NCBI GenBank assembly: GCA_963747255.1
Contig: CAVVEG010000016.1
Coordinates: 72,909 to 136,908, forward strand
DNA from: CAIYRG01 sp963747255
GTDB taxonomy: Bacteria; Pseudomonadota; Alphaproteobacteria; Micropepsales; Micropepsaceae
Length of the DNA stretch: 64,000 nt
Direction: 5' to 3'
In this document: piece after piece, positions 34,362 through 42,790 of the stretch
Layout of the letters: each line of letters starts with the position of its first letter
How positions within the stretch are numbered: the first letter of the stretch is position 1
Translations under genes and position numbers: made by a program
The notes under the pieces: generated by a model
Database searches by the model: none
Told to the model about the DNA's origin: nothing
The model's input: only the letters and a program-made list of their open reading frames with translations

Positions 34362-35648
34362 ATGCTGACGGCCGAGGAAAATCAGTTGCTGACGCGGATT
34401 GGCCCGGGCACGCCGATGGGCAATCTGCTGCGGCGGTACTGGCACCCGATCGCGGGCCTGTCCGAAATGGACAATCGCTACACCCTGGGTGTTCAGCTTC
34501 TCGGCGAAAATCTCGTCCTGTTCAGATCTCGTGCCGGCAAATTCGGCCTCATCGCCGAATCCTGCCCACACCGGGGCGCCTCGCTGAAATATGGCATCCC
34601 GACAGAAGAGGGTATCCGCTGCGCCTATCACGGATGGGCCTTCAATGCCGAAGGGCGCTGCATGGAGCAGCCCAATGAAGATCATCACGCGCTCAAAGGG
34701 AAAGTCGCGACGACCGCCTATCCGGTGGAGGAGTTGGGTGGCTTGCTGTTCGCCTATCCTGGCCCCAACCCCGCGCCGCTTCTGCCGCGCCTTGACGGCT
34801 ATGTCGCGCCACGCGCCATCCGCCACATCGGAAAGCGCATGATCCCCTGCAATTGGTTGCAGATCATGGAAAATTCCGTCGATCCCGTGCACACCGAATG
34901 GCTGCACGGGGCGTTGTACGAATTCCGCAACGAAAACCGCGGCGCAAAAGTCGCGATTTCAAAACACCATGCGAAAATCGCATTCGACGAATTCCCGTTC
35001 GGCATCATCAAGCGGCGTCTTCTCGAAAACCAGTCCGAGGATTCCGACGATTGGCGCATAGGGCACCCGCTGATCTTCCCGAACGTGCTCGCCGGGGGAA
35101 GCGGTGGCGGCCTGTGGACACAGCAGATCTTTCAAATTCGCGTGCCCATGGATGATTCCCATACCATGCATTTCTGGTATCACGCCTATATTCCGCCACC
35201 CGAAGCGGAAGTACCGCAACGGCTGTTGAACATTGCGCCGGTTTACGAACCGCCGGTAACGGATGACCGGGGCGAATATCTGCTGGATTACATTCATGCG
35301 CAGGACATCATGGCCTGGGTGACACAGGGGGCGATCGCGGACCGCACGCGCGAGAAACTCGGCGCCTCGGACCGGGGTATCGTGATGTACCGCAAGATGC
35401 TGAAACGGGAACTCGAGAAGGTCGTGCGTGGCGAAGACCCGATCGGGATCGTTCGCGATCCGGCTGGCAACGACGTCATCGCGCTGCCGCGTGAACGCGG
35501 CAAGGACATGTATTCGGACGGGTTCGTCAGCCATATCAAACGACAGATGTCGTGGTTCTCGCCCATTGCCGGCGATCTGATCGAACTGTTCTCGAAGAAT
35601 AATCGCGCGCCACCCGAGCCGCGCAAATCGGCGACTGCAGCGGAGTGA
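34362..35648 (+). CDS. Rieske non-heme iron oxygenase, phthalate dioxygenase-like alpha subunit
   Basis: This 428-residue ring-hydroxylating oxygenase begins LLRRYWHPIAGLSEMDNRYT. The Rieske cluster ligands are C68 and H70 (ESCPHRGASLKYG) and C87 and H90 (RCAYHGWAFNAEG). The mononuclear iron ligands fit NSVDPVHTEWLHG (Asp174, His177, His182). Architecture and length match the PDO/VanA-type group that attacks phthalate, vanillate or related aromatic acids. No dedicated reductase gene is adjacent. It begins a run of seven same-strand genes, spaced 22 bases or less or overlapping, through 42,745. Confidence 0.88.
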   Translation: MLTAEENQLLTRIGPGTPMGNLLRRYWHPIAGLSEMDNRYTLGVQLLGENLVLFRSRAGKFGLIAESCPHRGASLKYGIPTEEGIRCAYHGWAFNAEGRCMEQPNEDHHALKGKVATTAYPVEELGGLLFAYPGPNPAPLLPRLDGYVAPRAIRHIGKRMIPCNWLQIMENSVDPVHTEWLHGALYEFRNENRGAKVAISKHHAKIAFDEFPFGIIKRRLLENQSEDSDDWRIGHPLIFPNVLAGGSGGGLWTQQIFQIRVPMDDSHTMHFWYHAYIPPPEAEVPQRLLNIAPVYEPPVTDDRGEYLLDYIHAQDIMAWVTQGAIADRTREKLGASDRGIVMYRKMLKRELEKVVRGEDPIGIVRDPAGNDVIALPRERGKDMYSDGFVSHIKRQMSWFSPIAGDLIELFSKNNRAPPEPRKSATAAE

Positions 35649-35652
35649 GACC

Positions 35653-37713
35653 ATGCGACTGAAGCTGTTGCTTGCAAACCTGTGTCTCTGCCTCGCCGCG
35701 CCTGCCTTTGCCGACGAGGGGATGTGGACGCCCAACAGCTTTCCGTTTGACCAGGTGAACCGGAAATACGGTCTGCACATCGACCGGCAATGGCTCGATC
35801 ATGTGCAGGCGGGCGCCGTACGTCTCGCAGGCGGCTGTTCGGCTTCCGTGGTGTCCTCGACGGGGCTGGTGCTCACCAATCATCATTGTGTCGCCGGCTG
35901 CGTCCGCAATCTGTCATCGCCGGAGCGGGATTACGTGAATGGCGGGTTCTTCACCGCTGCCACCAATGAAGAAAAACAATGCCCGGGCATGCAGGCGGAA
36001 ATTCTGCAAAGCATCACGGACGTGACCCCCGCCATTCGCGGGGCGACCGAGGGAAAATCCGGGGCTGATTTTGGGCGGGCGCGGAATACTGCAATTGCAG
36101 GAATTGAAAAGCAGGCCTGCCAGGGCCGTGAACGGACGAACCGGTGTCAGGTCATTTCATTTTTTCGGGGCGGCGAGTACAAGCTTTACAATTACCGAAA
36201 ATTCACCGATGTCCGCCTGGTCTTTGCCGTCGAGTATGACGCGGCTTTTTTCGGCGGCGATCCGGATAATTTCAATTTTCCCCGATACGACCTCGATTTC
36301 TCTTTCCTGCGTCTCTATGACGGCGGCGCTCCGGCGAAAACCCCGCAGCATCTGAAATGGAATCCGCTCGCTCCGAAGCAGGGCGATCCGGTTTTCGTCG
36401 CAGGAAATCCCGGCGGGACCGACCGTCTGCTGACCGCAGGACAACTGCAAAGCCTGCGCGACGTCGTTCAACCGTTATCGTTGATGCTTGGGGCCGAGCT
36501 GCGCGGTCGCCTCACGCGTTTTGGCGAGGAAAGCCCGGAGCACGCGCGATTGGCCAATCGGGACTTGTTCGGATTGGAAAACGGACTGAAGGCGATGCGT
36601 GGGGAGCATGAGGCTCTGCTCCAGGCCGATGTGATCGAGACGAGACGGGCTGCGGATGCGGAACTGAAGCGGCGCGTCGATGCGGACCCGGAACTCCGGC
36701 GTGAAATCGGCGATCCCTGGAAGGAAATGGAAGACGCGCAGAAGCAGCGCGCAGCTCTCTACAAGCCATACTACCTGCTGGAAGCGCGTGCGGGTTATGG
36801 CTCAACCCTTTACCGCTATGCCCGCACGCTGGTCCGGGCGGCCGAAGAAAAGGTCAAACCAAACGGTGAACGGCTGCGCGAATACACCGATGCGCGACTT
36901 CCGCTGCTCGAAAAGACGCTGCTCGATCGGCAACCCGTCGAACCCGATCTGGAACAGCTCAAGCTGGAGTTCTGGTTGACGAAGCTGCGTGAGGAGCTGA
37001 CTGCGGACGCGCCGGAGACGGCACTGTTCCTCGGCTCCGATTCGCCGCAGGCCCTCGCGACCGCGCTTGCATCCGCAAAACTCGCGGATGCGCAATTACG
37101 GCGCAAATTATGGGATGGCGGACTTGCCGCAATCGAGGACAGCGATGACCCGATGATCCGCTTCGTGCTGCGCACGGACGCAAAGGTGCGGGACCTGCGC
37201 AGCACTTACGAAAAACTGGTAGAGGACACCACCGATGACGCGTCACAGCGGATCGCCCGGGCCCGAATGGCCATTTACGGCAACAGCGGCTATCCCGACG
37301 CGACATTTTCGCTGCGCTTTACCTACGGCACCATCGATGGCTGGACCGAGGGCTCGCGGACCATTTCGCCATTCACCGACTTCGCCGGTCTGTACCGCCG
37401 CGCGACAGGTCAGGAGCCGTTTCGGCTGGCCCAGAGATGGCTCGATGATCGCGACAGGCTCGATCCCAACACCGTTTTCAACATGTCATCCGACAATGAC
37501 ATCATCGGGGGCAATTCCGGTTCGCCTCTCCTGAATGCCAAAGGCGAGGTGATTGGCGCCATTTTCGACGGCAATATCCATTCTCTGGGTGGCACCTATT
37601 TTTTCGACCCAAAGCTCAACCGTGCGGTCTCAGTATCAACTGCGGCCATGACGGAAGCCCTGAACAAAGTGTATGGTCAGCAGAGACTTGTGGCGGAACT
37701 GATGGCCCCGTGA
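35653..37713 (+). CDS. S46-family dipeptidyl peptidase (DPP7/DPP11 type)
   Basis: A 686-residue protein with a signal peptide (LKLLLANLCLCLAAPAFA) and a split chymotrypsin fold. The catalytic His is in TGLVLTNHHCVAG, the Asp in NFPRYDLDFSFLRLYDG, and the Ser in DNDIIGGNSGSPLLNAKGEV, with a helical insertion between. Eighteen residues after the Ser lies Gly (FDGNIHS), the position that is Arg in acidic-specific DPP11 and Gly in DPP7-type enzymes, suggesting preference for hydrophobic P1 residues. It should act in the periplasm. Its position between a ring oxygenase and a carboxylate transporter, five bases after the Rieske stop, is odd; intact. Confidence 0.88.
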   Translation: MRLKLLLANLCLCLAAPAFADEGMWTPNSFPFDQVNRKYGLHIDRQWLDHVQAGAVRLAGGCSASVVSSTGLVLTNHHCVAGCVRNLSSPERDYVNGGFFTAATNEEKQCPGMQAEILQSITDVTPAIRGATEGKSGADFGRARNTAIAGIEKQACQGRERTNRCQVISFFRGGEYKLYNYRKFTDVRLVFAVEYDAAFFGGDPDNFNFPRYDLDFSFLRLYDGGAPAKTPQHLKWNPLAPKQGDPVFVAGNPGGTDRLLTAGQLQSLRDVVQPLSLMLGAELRGRLTRFGEESPEHARLANRDLFGLENGLKAMRGEHEALLQADVIETRRAADAELKRRVDADPELRREIGDPWKEMEDAQKQRAALYKPYYLLEARAGYGSTLYRYARTLVRAAEEKVKPNGERLREYTDARLPLLEKTLLDRQPVEPDLEQLKLEFWLTKLREELTADAPETALFLGSDSPQALATALASAKLADAQLRRKLWDGGLAAIEDSDDPMIRFVLRTDAKVRDLRSTYEKLVEDTTDDASQRIARARMAIYGNSGYPDATFSLRFTYGTIDGWTEGSRTISPFTDFAGLYRRATGQEPFRLAQRWLDDRDRLDPNTVFNMSSDNDIIGGNSGSPLLNAKGEVIGAIFDGNIHSLGGTYFFDPKLNRAVSVSTAAMTEALNKVYGQQRLVAELMAP

Positions 37714-37734
37714 CCGTCTGAACTGGGAGGGGAA

Positions 37735-38694
37735 GTGCGTAACCTTTATTGCGGGCTTGTGGCATTGGCATTGCTGGTTGCCGTGCCGGTTCAGGCGCAA
37801 AACGTCGCCAAAATTCCATATCCTCAGCGGGTCGTGACGCTGGTGACTCATTCGAGCCCGGGTGCCGGCAGCGACGTCGTCCTGCGCGAGATGATCAAAT
37901 ATCTCGAAAGGTATATGGCGGCGAAATTCATCGTTGAAAATGATGAGGGCGGATCGGGCGCGAAGGCGATTGCGCGTGTTGCCGACGCAAAGCCCGACGG
38001 CGGCATGCTTTACGCGACGACTCCCACCTACATCCTCACCTCGCTCCTCAGCAAGCCGAGCCGAAATTACCACGATCTCGAACCGCTGGTGAATGTGTTC
38101 ACGGATTCCGAGGTGCTCTACACCCGGGCTGACAGTCCGTATAAATCGCTCCAGGATGTGATCGCCGAGGCACGGCGCTCACGTGGCCACTGGGGCGCAT
38201 CGAATCCCGCCTCGCTGGAGCGCGAATCGGCCGAACATCTGAAAACCGCCGCAAAGGTGAATGCTGCAATCGTGACGCATAATGGCGGCGGCGACATGAT
38301 GATCAACGTGCTGAACGGCACGCTGGACATGGGGGTGGGGGAGATCGACGAAATTCGCGCCCAGCTTGAAGGGCGAAAGGTGCGCGTGCTCGCAACCTTC
38401 AATCCGACGCGCATTCCGGGCTTTCCTGCCGTGCCGACGGTCAGCGAGCTTGGATACAACGTTGTGGTCCAGAAATTCCGCGGCCTTGCCGGACCCAAGG
38501 GCCTTCCTCCATCGATCGTGAAGACCTGGGAAGATGTCATCCGCAAAGTCCTCGCCGATCCGGAATTCAGGAAGAGCTACACCGAGGAGAATCTGGTCCC
38601 CAATTTCATGCCGCATGACCAGTACGGTCCGTTTATCGAGAAATTTGCGGCCGATTCCGCAAGCTTCCTGAAGACGACGGGCGTGATCCGCTGA
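37735..38694 (+). CDS. tctC: Tripartite tricarboxylate transporter receptor TctC
   Basis: This 319-residue periplasmic binding protein starts at GTG 37735 behind GGGAGGGG. It has a cleavable signal (LVALALLVAVPVQA) and the family fold: VTLVTHSSPGAGSDVVLREM, VENDEGGSGAKAIARVADAK, THNGGGDMMINVLNGTLDMG and GLAGPKGLPPSIVKTWEDVI. Here tctB and tctA follow directly, so this is a complete three-component carboxylate importer. The ligand is unknown; an aromatic or tricarboxylic acid is likely given the Rieske and MmgE/PrpD neighbours. The stop overlaps the tctB ATG by one base. Confidence 0.88.
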   Translation: MRNLYCGLVALALLVAVPVQAQNVAKIPYPQRVVTLVTHSSPGAGSDVVLREMIKYLERYMAAKFIVENDEGGSGAKAIARVADAKPDGGMLYATTPTYILTSLLSKPSRNYHDLEPLVNVFTDSEVLYTRADSPYKSLQDVIAEARRSRGHWGASNPASLERESAEHLKTAAKVNAAIVTHNGGGDMMINVLNGTLDMGVGEIDEIRAQLEGRKVRVLATFNPTRIPGFPAVPTVSELGYNVVVQKFRGLAGPKGLPPSIVKTWEDVIRKVLADPEFRKSYTEENLVPNFMPHDQYGPFIEKFAADSASFLKTTGVIR

Positions 38695-39146
38695 TGCGGA
38701 AGGATCTCGTAGGCAGCGCGATACTGCTTTGCGTTGCCATCCTCTATTACGCCGCCTCGATGCAGATTCAGTCGAGTTCGCTTGAGGACCAGGTCGGGCC
38801 GCGGGCTCTGCCTTCAATGCTTGCGCTGCTTTTGGGCATGGTGGCTCTTGGCATCGGATTGCGCGCGCTGGTTTCCTCGCCGGTGGCGGTCACCGCCGAA
38901 AAGGATTTGGAAGCGCCGTGGCTGCGCGCATTCGGTATGCTCGCGATCGGGGCACTCTATATTCCGGTTGCGAGCTTCGTCGGGTACTGGCCGGCATTGG
39001 TCCTTCTGCTCGTGGCTGTACCGCTGTACGAGGGGATGAAGCCGTCCTGGCGCGTTGCCGCGGTTGCACTTGGCGGGGCGACGTTCTTCTGGGTGCTTTT
39101 CAGTTACGTTTTGGGCGTGCAGCAACCAGAAGGCGTACTGTTCTAG
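38694..39146 (+). CDS. tctB: Tripartite tricarboxylate transporter small membrane subunit TctB
   Basis: This 150-residue protein has four hydrophobic segments (LVGSAILLCVAILYYAASMQ, LLLGMVALGIGLRALVSS, FGMLAIGALYIPVASFVGYW, VALGGATFFWVLFSYVLGV). The DQVGPRALPSMLALLLG motif is typical of TctB. It pairs with the large TctA permease. It overlaps tctC by one base (TGATG). Confidence 0.86.
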   Translation: MRKDLVGSAILLCVAILYYAASMQIQSSSLEDQVGPRALPSMLALLLGMVALGIGLRALVSSPVAVTAEKDLEAPWLRAFGMLAIGALYIPVASFVGYWPALVLLLVAVPLYEGMKPSWRVAAVALGGATFFWVLFSYVLGVQQPEGVLF

Positions 39147-39150
39147 AATA

Positions 39151-40650
39151 ATGCATACTTTCCTCGATACGCTCACCATGCTGGTGACTACTCCGGTGAT
39201 CCCTGCTGCAATAGGGGGATTGATCTGGGGGATTATGGGTGGCGCGTGCCCGGGTCTTTCTGCATCAATAACCATGGCGTTATTACTGCCCTTTACCTAC
39301 ACGCTGCCCCCCATGCCGGCGATCGTGATGCTCGCCACCTGCTACATCGGCGCCGAATATGGCGGGTCGATCCCGGCCATTCTGATCCGCACACCGGGGA
39401 CCAATGCGGCGGCCGCGACTGTACTCGACGGTTACGAGATGAACCGGCAGGGCCGGGCGGGCGAGGCGCTTGGCATCTCACTGTGGTCGGGTGTGGTTGG
39501 CGGGCTGTTCGGGCTCACCATGCTGATCACGCTGACCGAGCCATTGTCCCGCCTTGCACTTTTGTTCAGGCCGACCACCTATTTCGGCCTCGGCATTCTG
39601 GGCCTGTCGGTGATCGCCTCGCTTTCAGGCAAATCGCTGCTGAAGGGTGCAGCGGCCGCGCTGATCGGCCTGATGATCTCGACCATCGGAACCGACCCGG
39701 TGTCCGGGGTTAACCGCTTCACCTTCGGCTTTCCCGATCTGCTGGACGGCATTCAGCCGCTGATGATCATGGTGGGCCTTTATGCGCTCACCGAGTTGAT
39801 GATGCGCACGGGTGTTCCGCGGACCGGGATGAAGCCCAATACATCGACGCGCGTTCGGCTGCCGCGCCTGCCGATGATGCGGAAGATCGCCCGGTCGCAG
39901 GCCATTGGCTGCACGGTCGGAACGCTGGAAGGGCTGATGCCGGGTGCGGGCGGTACGATCGCATCCTTCATCGCCTATAACGAAGCGAGGCGCTGGTCGA
40001 AGGATCCCGACAAATTCGGCAAGGGCTCCGAAGAGGGTGTGGCGGCGCCTGAGGCGTCCAACAATACGGTTGCGAGCACGGCGCTGATACCACTTCTCAG
40101 CTTCGGCATTCCGGGCTCGAATTCGGCTGCAGTGTTGCTGGGCGGCCTGCTGATCCACGGTCTGCTGCCCGGACCGCGGTTGTTCGAGCAGAATGCGGAC
40201 GTGATACACGGTCTTTATGCAGGTTCATTTGTTGCAGATGTGGCGCAGGTCGTCGTCGGGTCGCTGATCCTGCCGGTCTGCGTCTGGCTGGTGAACCGGC
40301 CGCGCCCCTATCTTGCAGGCTTCATTTACGCGCTGATCCTGTCGGGCGTGTACACGATTCATTCCTCGCTGTTTGATGTCGGCATCGTGCTCTCGGCGGG
40401 AGTGCTCGGCTATTTCCTGAAGTTTTTCGGCTATCCGGTACTGCCCGCCGTTCTTGGTGTGGTTCTCGGGGGGCTGATTGAATCCAATTACCGGCGTTCG
40501 CTGGTCATTTCAGGCGGCGACAATACGATCTTCTTCCAGGATCCGATCGCCGTGGTATTTCTGGTCCTGGCCGCACTCATCATCATTGCCTCGCTCGCCA
40601 AGGAATGGCGGACGGCGCGTGCCGCCAGAGCGAAGCCGAGTCCCGCGTGA
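39151..40650 (+). CDS. tctA: Tripartite tricarboxylate transporter large permease TctA
   Basis: This 499-residue, about twelve-helix permease carries the TctA signatures GGLIWGIMGGACPGLSASIT, YIGAEYGGSIPAILIRTPGT, and EGLMPGAGGTIASFIAYNEA followed by the EEGVAAPEASNNTVASTALI block. It drives import of the TctC-bound carboxylate with the ion gradient. ATG 39151 is four bases after the tctB stop. The end overlaps the next gene (GTGA). Confidence 0.92.
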   Translation: MHTFLDTLTMLVTTPVIPAAIGGLIWGIMGGACPGLSASITMALLLPFTYTLPPMPAIVMLATCYIGAEYGGSIPAILIRTPGTNAAAATVLDGYEMNRQGRAGEALGISLWSGVVGGLFGLTMLITLTEPLSRLALLFRPTTYFGLGILGLSVIASLSGKSLLKGAAAALIGLMISTIGTDPVSGVNRFTFGFPDLLDGIQPLMIMVGLYALTELMMRTGVPRTGMKPNTSTRVRLPRLPMMRKIARSQAIGCTVGTLEGLMPGAGGTIASFIAYNEARRWSKDPDKFGKGSEEGVAAPEASNNTVASTALIPLLSFGIPGSNSAAVLLGGLLIHGLLPGPRLFEQNADVIHGLYAGSFVADVAQVVVGSLILPVCVWLVNRPRPYLAGFIYALILSGVYTIHSSLFDVGIVLSAGVLGYFLKFFGYPVLPAVLGVVLGGLIESNYRRSLVISGGDNTIFFQDPIAVVFLVLAALIIIASLAKEWRTARAARAKPSPA

Positions 40651-42005
40651 GCGTTTCCGAAGAGATTGCATTTTTTGCGTCCGGGCTTCGTCCTGATGCT
40701 CTGCCCGTTGGTGTCCGGAATACCGTCCGCAATCTGCTGATCGACGTCTCGGGCCTGTGTCTTGCGGCGCGGAATACCGATTACGTGAAAGCCTGTGTCG
40801 CTTCGGCCATCCCGCAAGGGAACGCAACAGCGGTCGGGCATCCTGGCTCTTTTGGACCCTATGACGCGGCGCTGATCGACGGCACTGCCGCGCATGGCGA
40901 AGATTACGACGACACCTTCGAAGGCGGTCCGGTGCATGCCGGGGCCGTGATCGTGCCGGCGGTATTGGCTTGCGCGGAACATCGGGGGCTGGCCGGAGAT
41001 TCCGTTCTGGCCGGCATCGCCGCGGGCTCGGAGGTGATGTGCAGGATGAGCCTGGTTGCCCCCCAGGCGACACACAAAGCCTGTTTTCATCCAACGGCGG
41101 TGTTCGGTGCGCCGGCAGCGGCGGTGGGAGTTGCAACAGCGCTCGGACTGTCGTCACAGAAAATCGCCCACGCAATCGGGATCGCGGGAAGTCTCGCATC
41201 CGGGATCATCGAATATCTTGCCGATGGCAGTTGGACGAAGCGGCTGCATGCGGGGCATGCAGCGCAATCGGGCATCCGCGCGGCGCTTCTCGCCGAAGCC
41301 GGGTTCATTGGTCCGGGAACCGTGCTCGAAGGCCAGCACGGCTTCTATAAGGCGTTCGCTCCGTCCAAAGCGCCCGATTTTTCTCAACTGCTCGAGGGCC
41401 TCGGACGCAATTGGGTGATGGAGACGATTGCGTTCAAACCCTATGCCTGCGGGACCATGACCCAGCCTTATATCGACTGCGCGATCGAACTGGCGCGGAG
41501 CGGTATCACCGCCGAAGACATCGAAACGATGGTTTGCGAAGTTGGCGAGGGCACCGTCCACCGGCTATGGGAGCCTCTGGGCGGGAAGCAGGCGCCGCCC
41601 AATGGTTATGCGGCGAAGTTCTCCACGCCCTACTGCATCGCAGCGGGGATGATCGATGGCAAAGCGGGATTTGAACAGTTCACGGATGCGCGGGTCAAAG
41701 ACCCTCATTTGCGCGCACTGGCGCGGAAGACTTCGTATGTCATCGATCCGGGTAATCCGTATCCTGCCAATTTCACCGGTCACATCCGTGCCACTCTCAA
41801 AAGCGGAGAAGTGCGGGAGGTGCGGCTCAATCATATGCGCGGCGGGGCGCATGAGCCGCTGTCAATGGACGAAATTCTGGCGAAATACCGGGACAATGCG
41901 CGGTTTGGGGGATGGGCTGCGGAACGCACGGCCCAACTGCTGAACGCGCTGCTCGCGATCATCGATGGCGGCCACATCGACCTTGCGGTCGCGAGGGGGA
42001 ACTGA
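40647..42005 (+). CDS. MmgE/PrpD-family protein
   Basis: This 452-residue protein has VRNLLIDVSGLCLAARNTDY, a DGTAAHGEDYDDTFEGGPVH loop, ATHKACFHPTAVFGAPAAAV and KPYACGTMTQPYIDCAIELA. The family includes 2-methylcitrate dehydratase PrpD and cis-aconitate decarboxylase. Here the HGEDYDDT segment corresponds to the usual HALDFDDT active-site loop. The substrate is probably a branched or tricarboxylic acid imported by the adjacent TctABC, which is inference. It starts at GTG overlapping the tctA stop, and its stop overlaps the SDR start. Confidence 0.86.
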   Translation: MSVSEEIAFFASGLRPDALPVGVRNTVRNLLIDVSGLCLAARNTDYVKACVASAIPQGNATAVGHPGSFGPYDAALIDGTAAHGEDYDDTFEGGPVHAGAVIVPAVLACAEHRGLAGDSVLAGIAAGSEVMCRMSLVAPQATHKACFHPTAVFGAPAAAVGVATALGLSSQKIAHAIGIAGSLASGIIEYLADGSWTKRLHAGHAAQSGIRAALLAEAGFIGPGTVLEGQHGFYKAFAPSKAPDFSQLLEGLGRNWVMETIAFKPYACGTMTQPYIDCAIELARSGITAEDIETMVCEVGEGTVHRLWEPLGGKQAPPNGYAAKFSTPYCIAAGMIDGKAGFEQFTDARVKDPHLRALARKTSYVIDPGNPYPANFTGHIRATLKSGEVREVRLNHMRGGAHEPLSMDEILAKYRDNARFGGWAAERTAQLLNALLAIIDGGHIDLAVARGN

Positions 42006-42745
42006 TGCGGGAGCTTGAGGGCGCGGTTGCGGTTGTAACGGGCGCGGCGCGAAATATCGGGCGCGCCATTGCTCTGGACCTGGCGGAAGCAGGCGCTGCT
42101 GTTTGCATCGTCACGTTGTCCGACATGACGGGCGCGCACTCCGTCGCGGAGGAAATCACAACAAAAGCGGGCCGGGCTTTTGCGCTGCAGGCGGATGTCG
42201 CGGATGAGAAGGATGCCAGGCGCATCGTCGACGAAACCGTGCAGCGCTACGGCCGGCTCGACATTCTGGTGAACAATGCCGGTGTCAGGCCAGAAAGTGC
42301 ATTCGAGAAGATCACGCTCGAGGATTGGCACCGGGTGCTCGCGGTCGTTCTGGATGGTGCTTTTCTCTGCTCCCGGGCGGCGGTACCGGCGCTCGCAGCA
42401 GGAGGCCGCGGAACAATCATCAACATCGGCGGGCTGACCGCCTATACGGGCGGGGTGCACCGCGCGCATGTGATCACCGCAAAGGCCGGTCTTGACGGTT
42501 TGACCAAGGCACTGGCGGTCGAACTTGCGCCGCAGGGGATCACGGTCAATCTGGTGGCGCCCGGCCTGATCGCGACCAAACGCAAGGGCGAAGATCCCGC
42601 GCACCGCAAAACGCGCACTGTGCTGGCGGGCCGCCCGGGACAACCTGAAGATATCGCGGCCATGGTTCGCCTGTTGGCGGGTCCACGTGGCCGCTATCTC
42701 ACCGGGCAGACAATTCACATCAATGGCGGTGTCTTTTTGCCGTAG
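42005..42745 (+). CDS. Short-chain dehydrogenase/reductase with degenerate active site
   Basis: This 246-residue Rossmann protein has the cofactor motif VVTGAARNIGRAIALDLAEA, DILVNNAGVRP, and the C-terminal YLTGQTIHINGG. Aligned with FabG, the catalytic tetrad is largely replaced: Asn is Val115 (VVLDGAF), Ser is Gly143 (NIGGLTAY), Tyr is Val156, and only Lys160 remains (HVITAKAG). It may use a different mechanism, bind without catalysis, or have another base. The translation across this region is clean and in frame, so an indel does not explain the change. It ends a tightly packed operon begun by the Rieske oxygenase. Confidence 0.82.
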   Translation: MRELEGAVAVVTGAARNIGRAIALDLAEAGAAVCIVTLSDMTGAHSVAEEITTKAGRAFALQADVADEKDARRIVDETVQRYGRLDILVNNAGVRPESAFEKITLEDWHRVLAVVLDGAFLCSRAAVPALAAGGRGTIINIGGLTAYTGGVHRAHVITAKAGLDGLTKALAVELAPQGITVNLVAPGLIATKRKGEDPAHRKTRTVLAGRPGQPEDIAAMVRLLAGPRGRYLTGQTIHINGGVFLP

Positions 42746-42790
42746 TTGCGCGATGCGACGGCAAAGAAGGAAATGGCCTTCGCGTGACGG

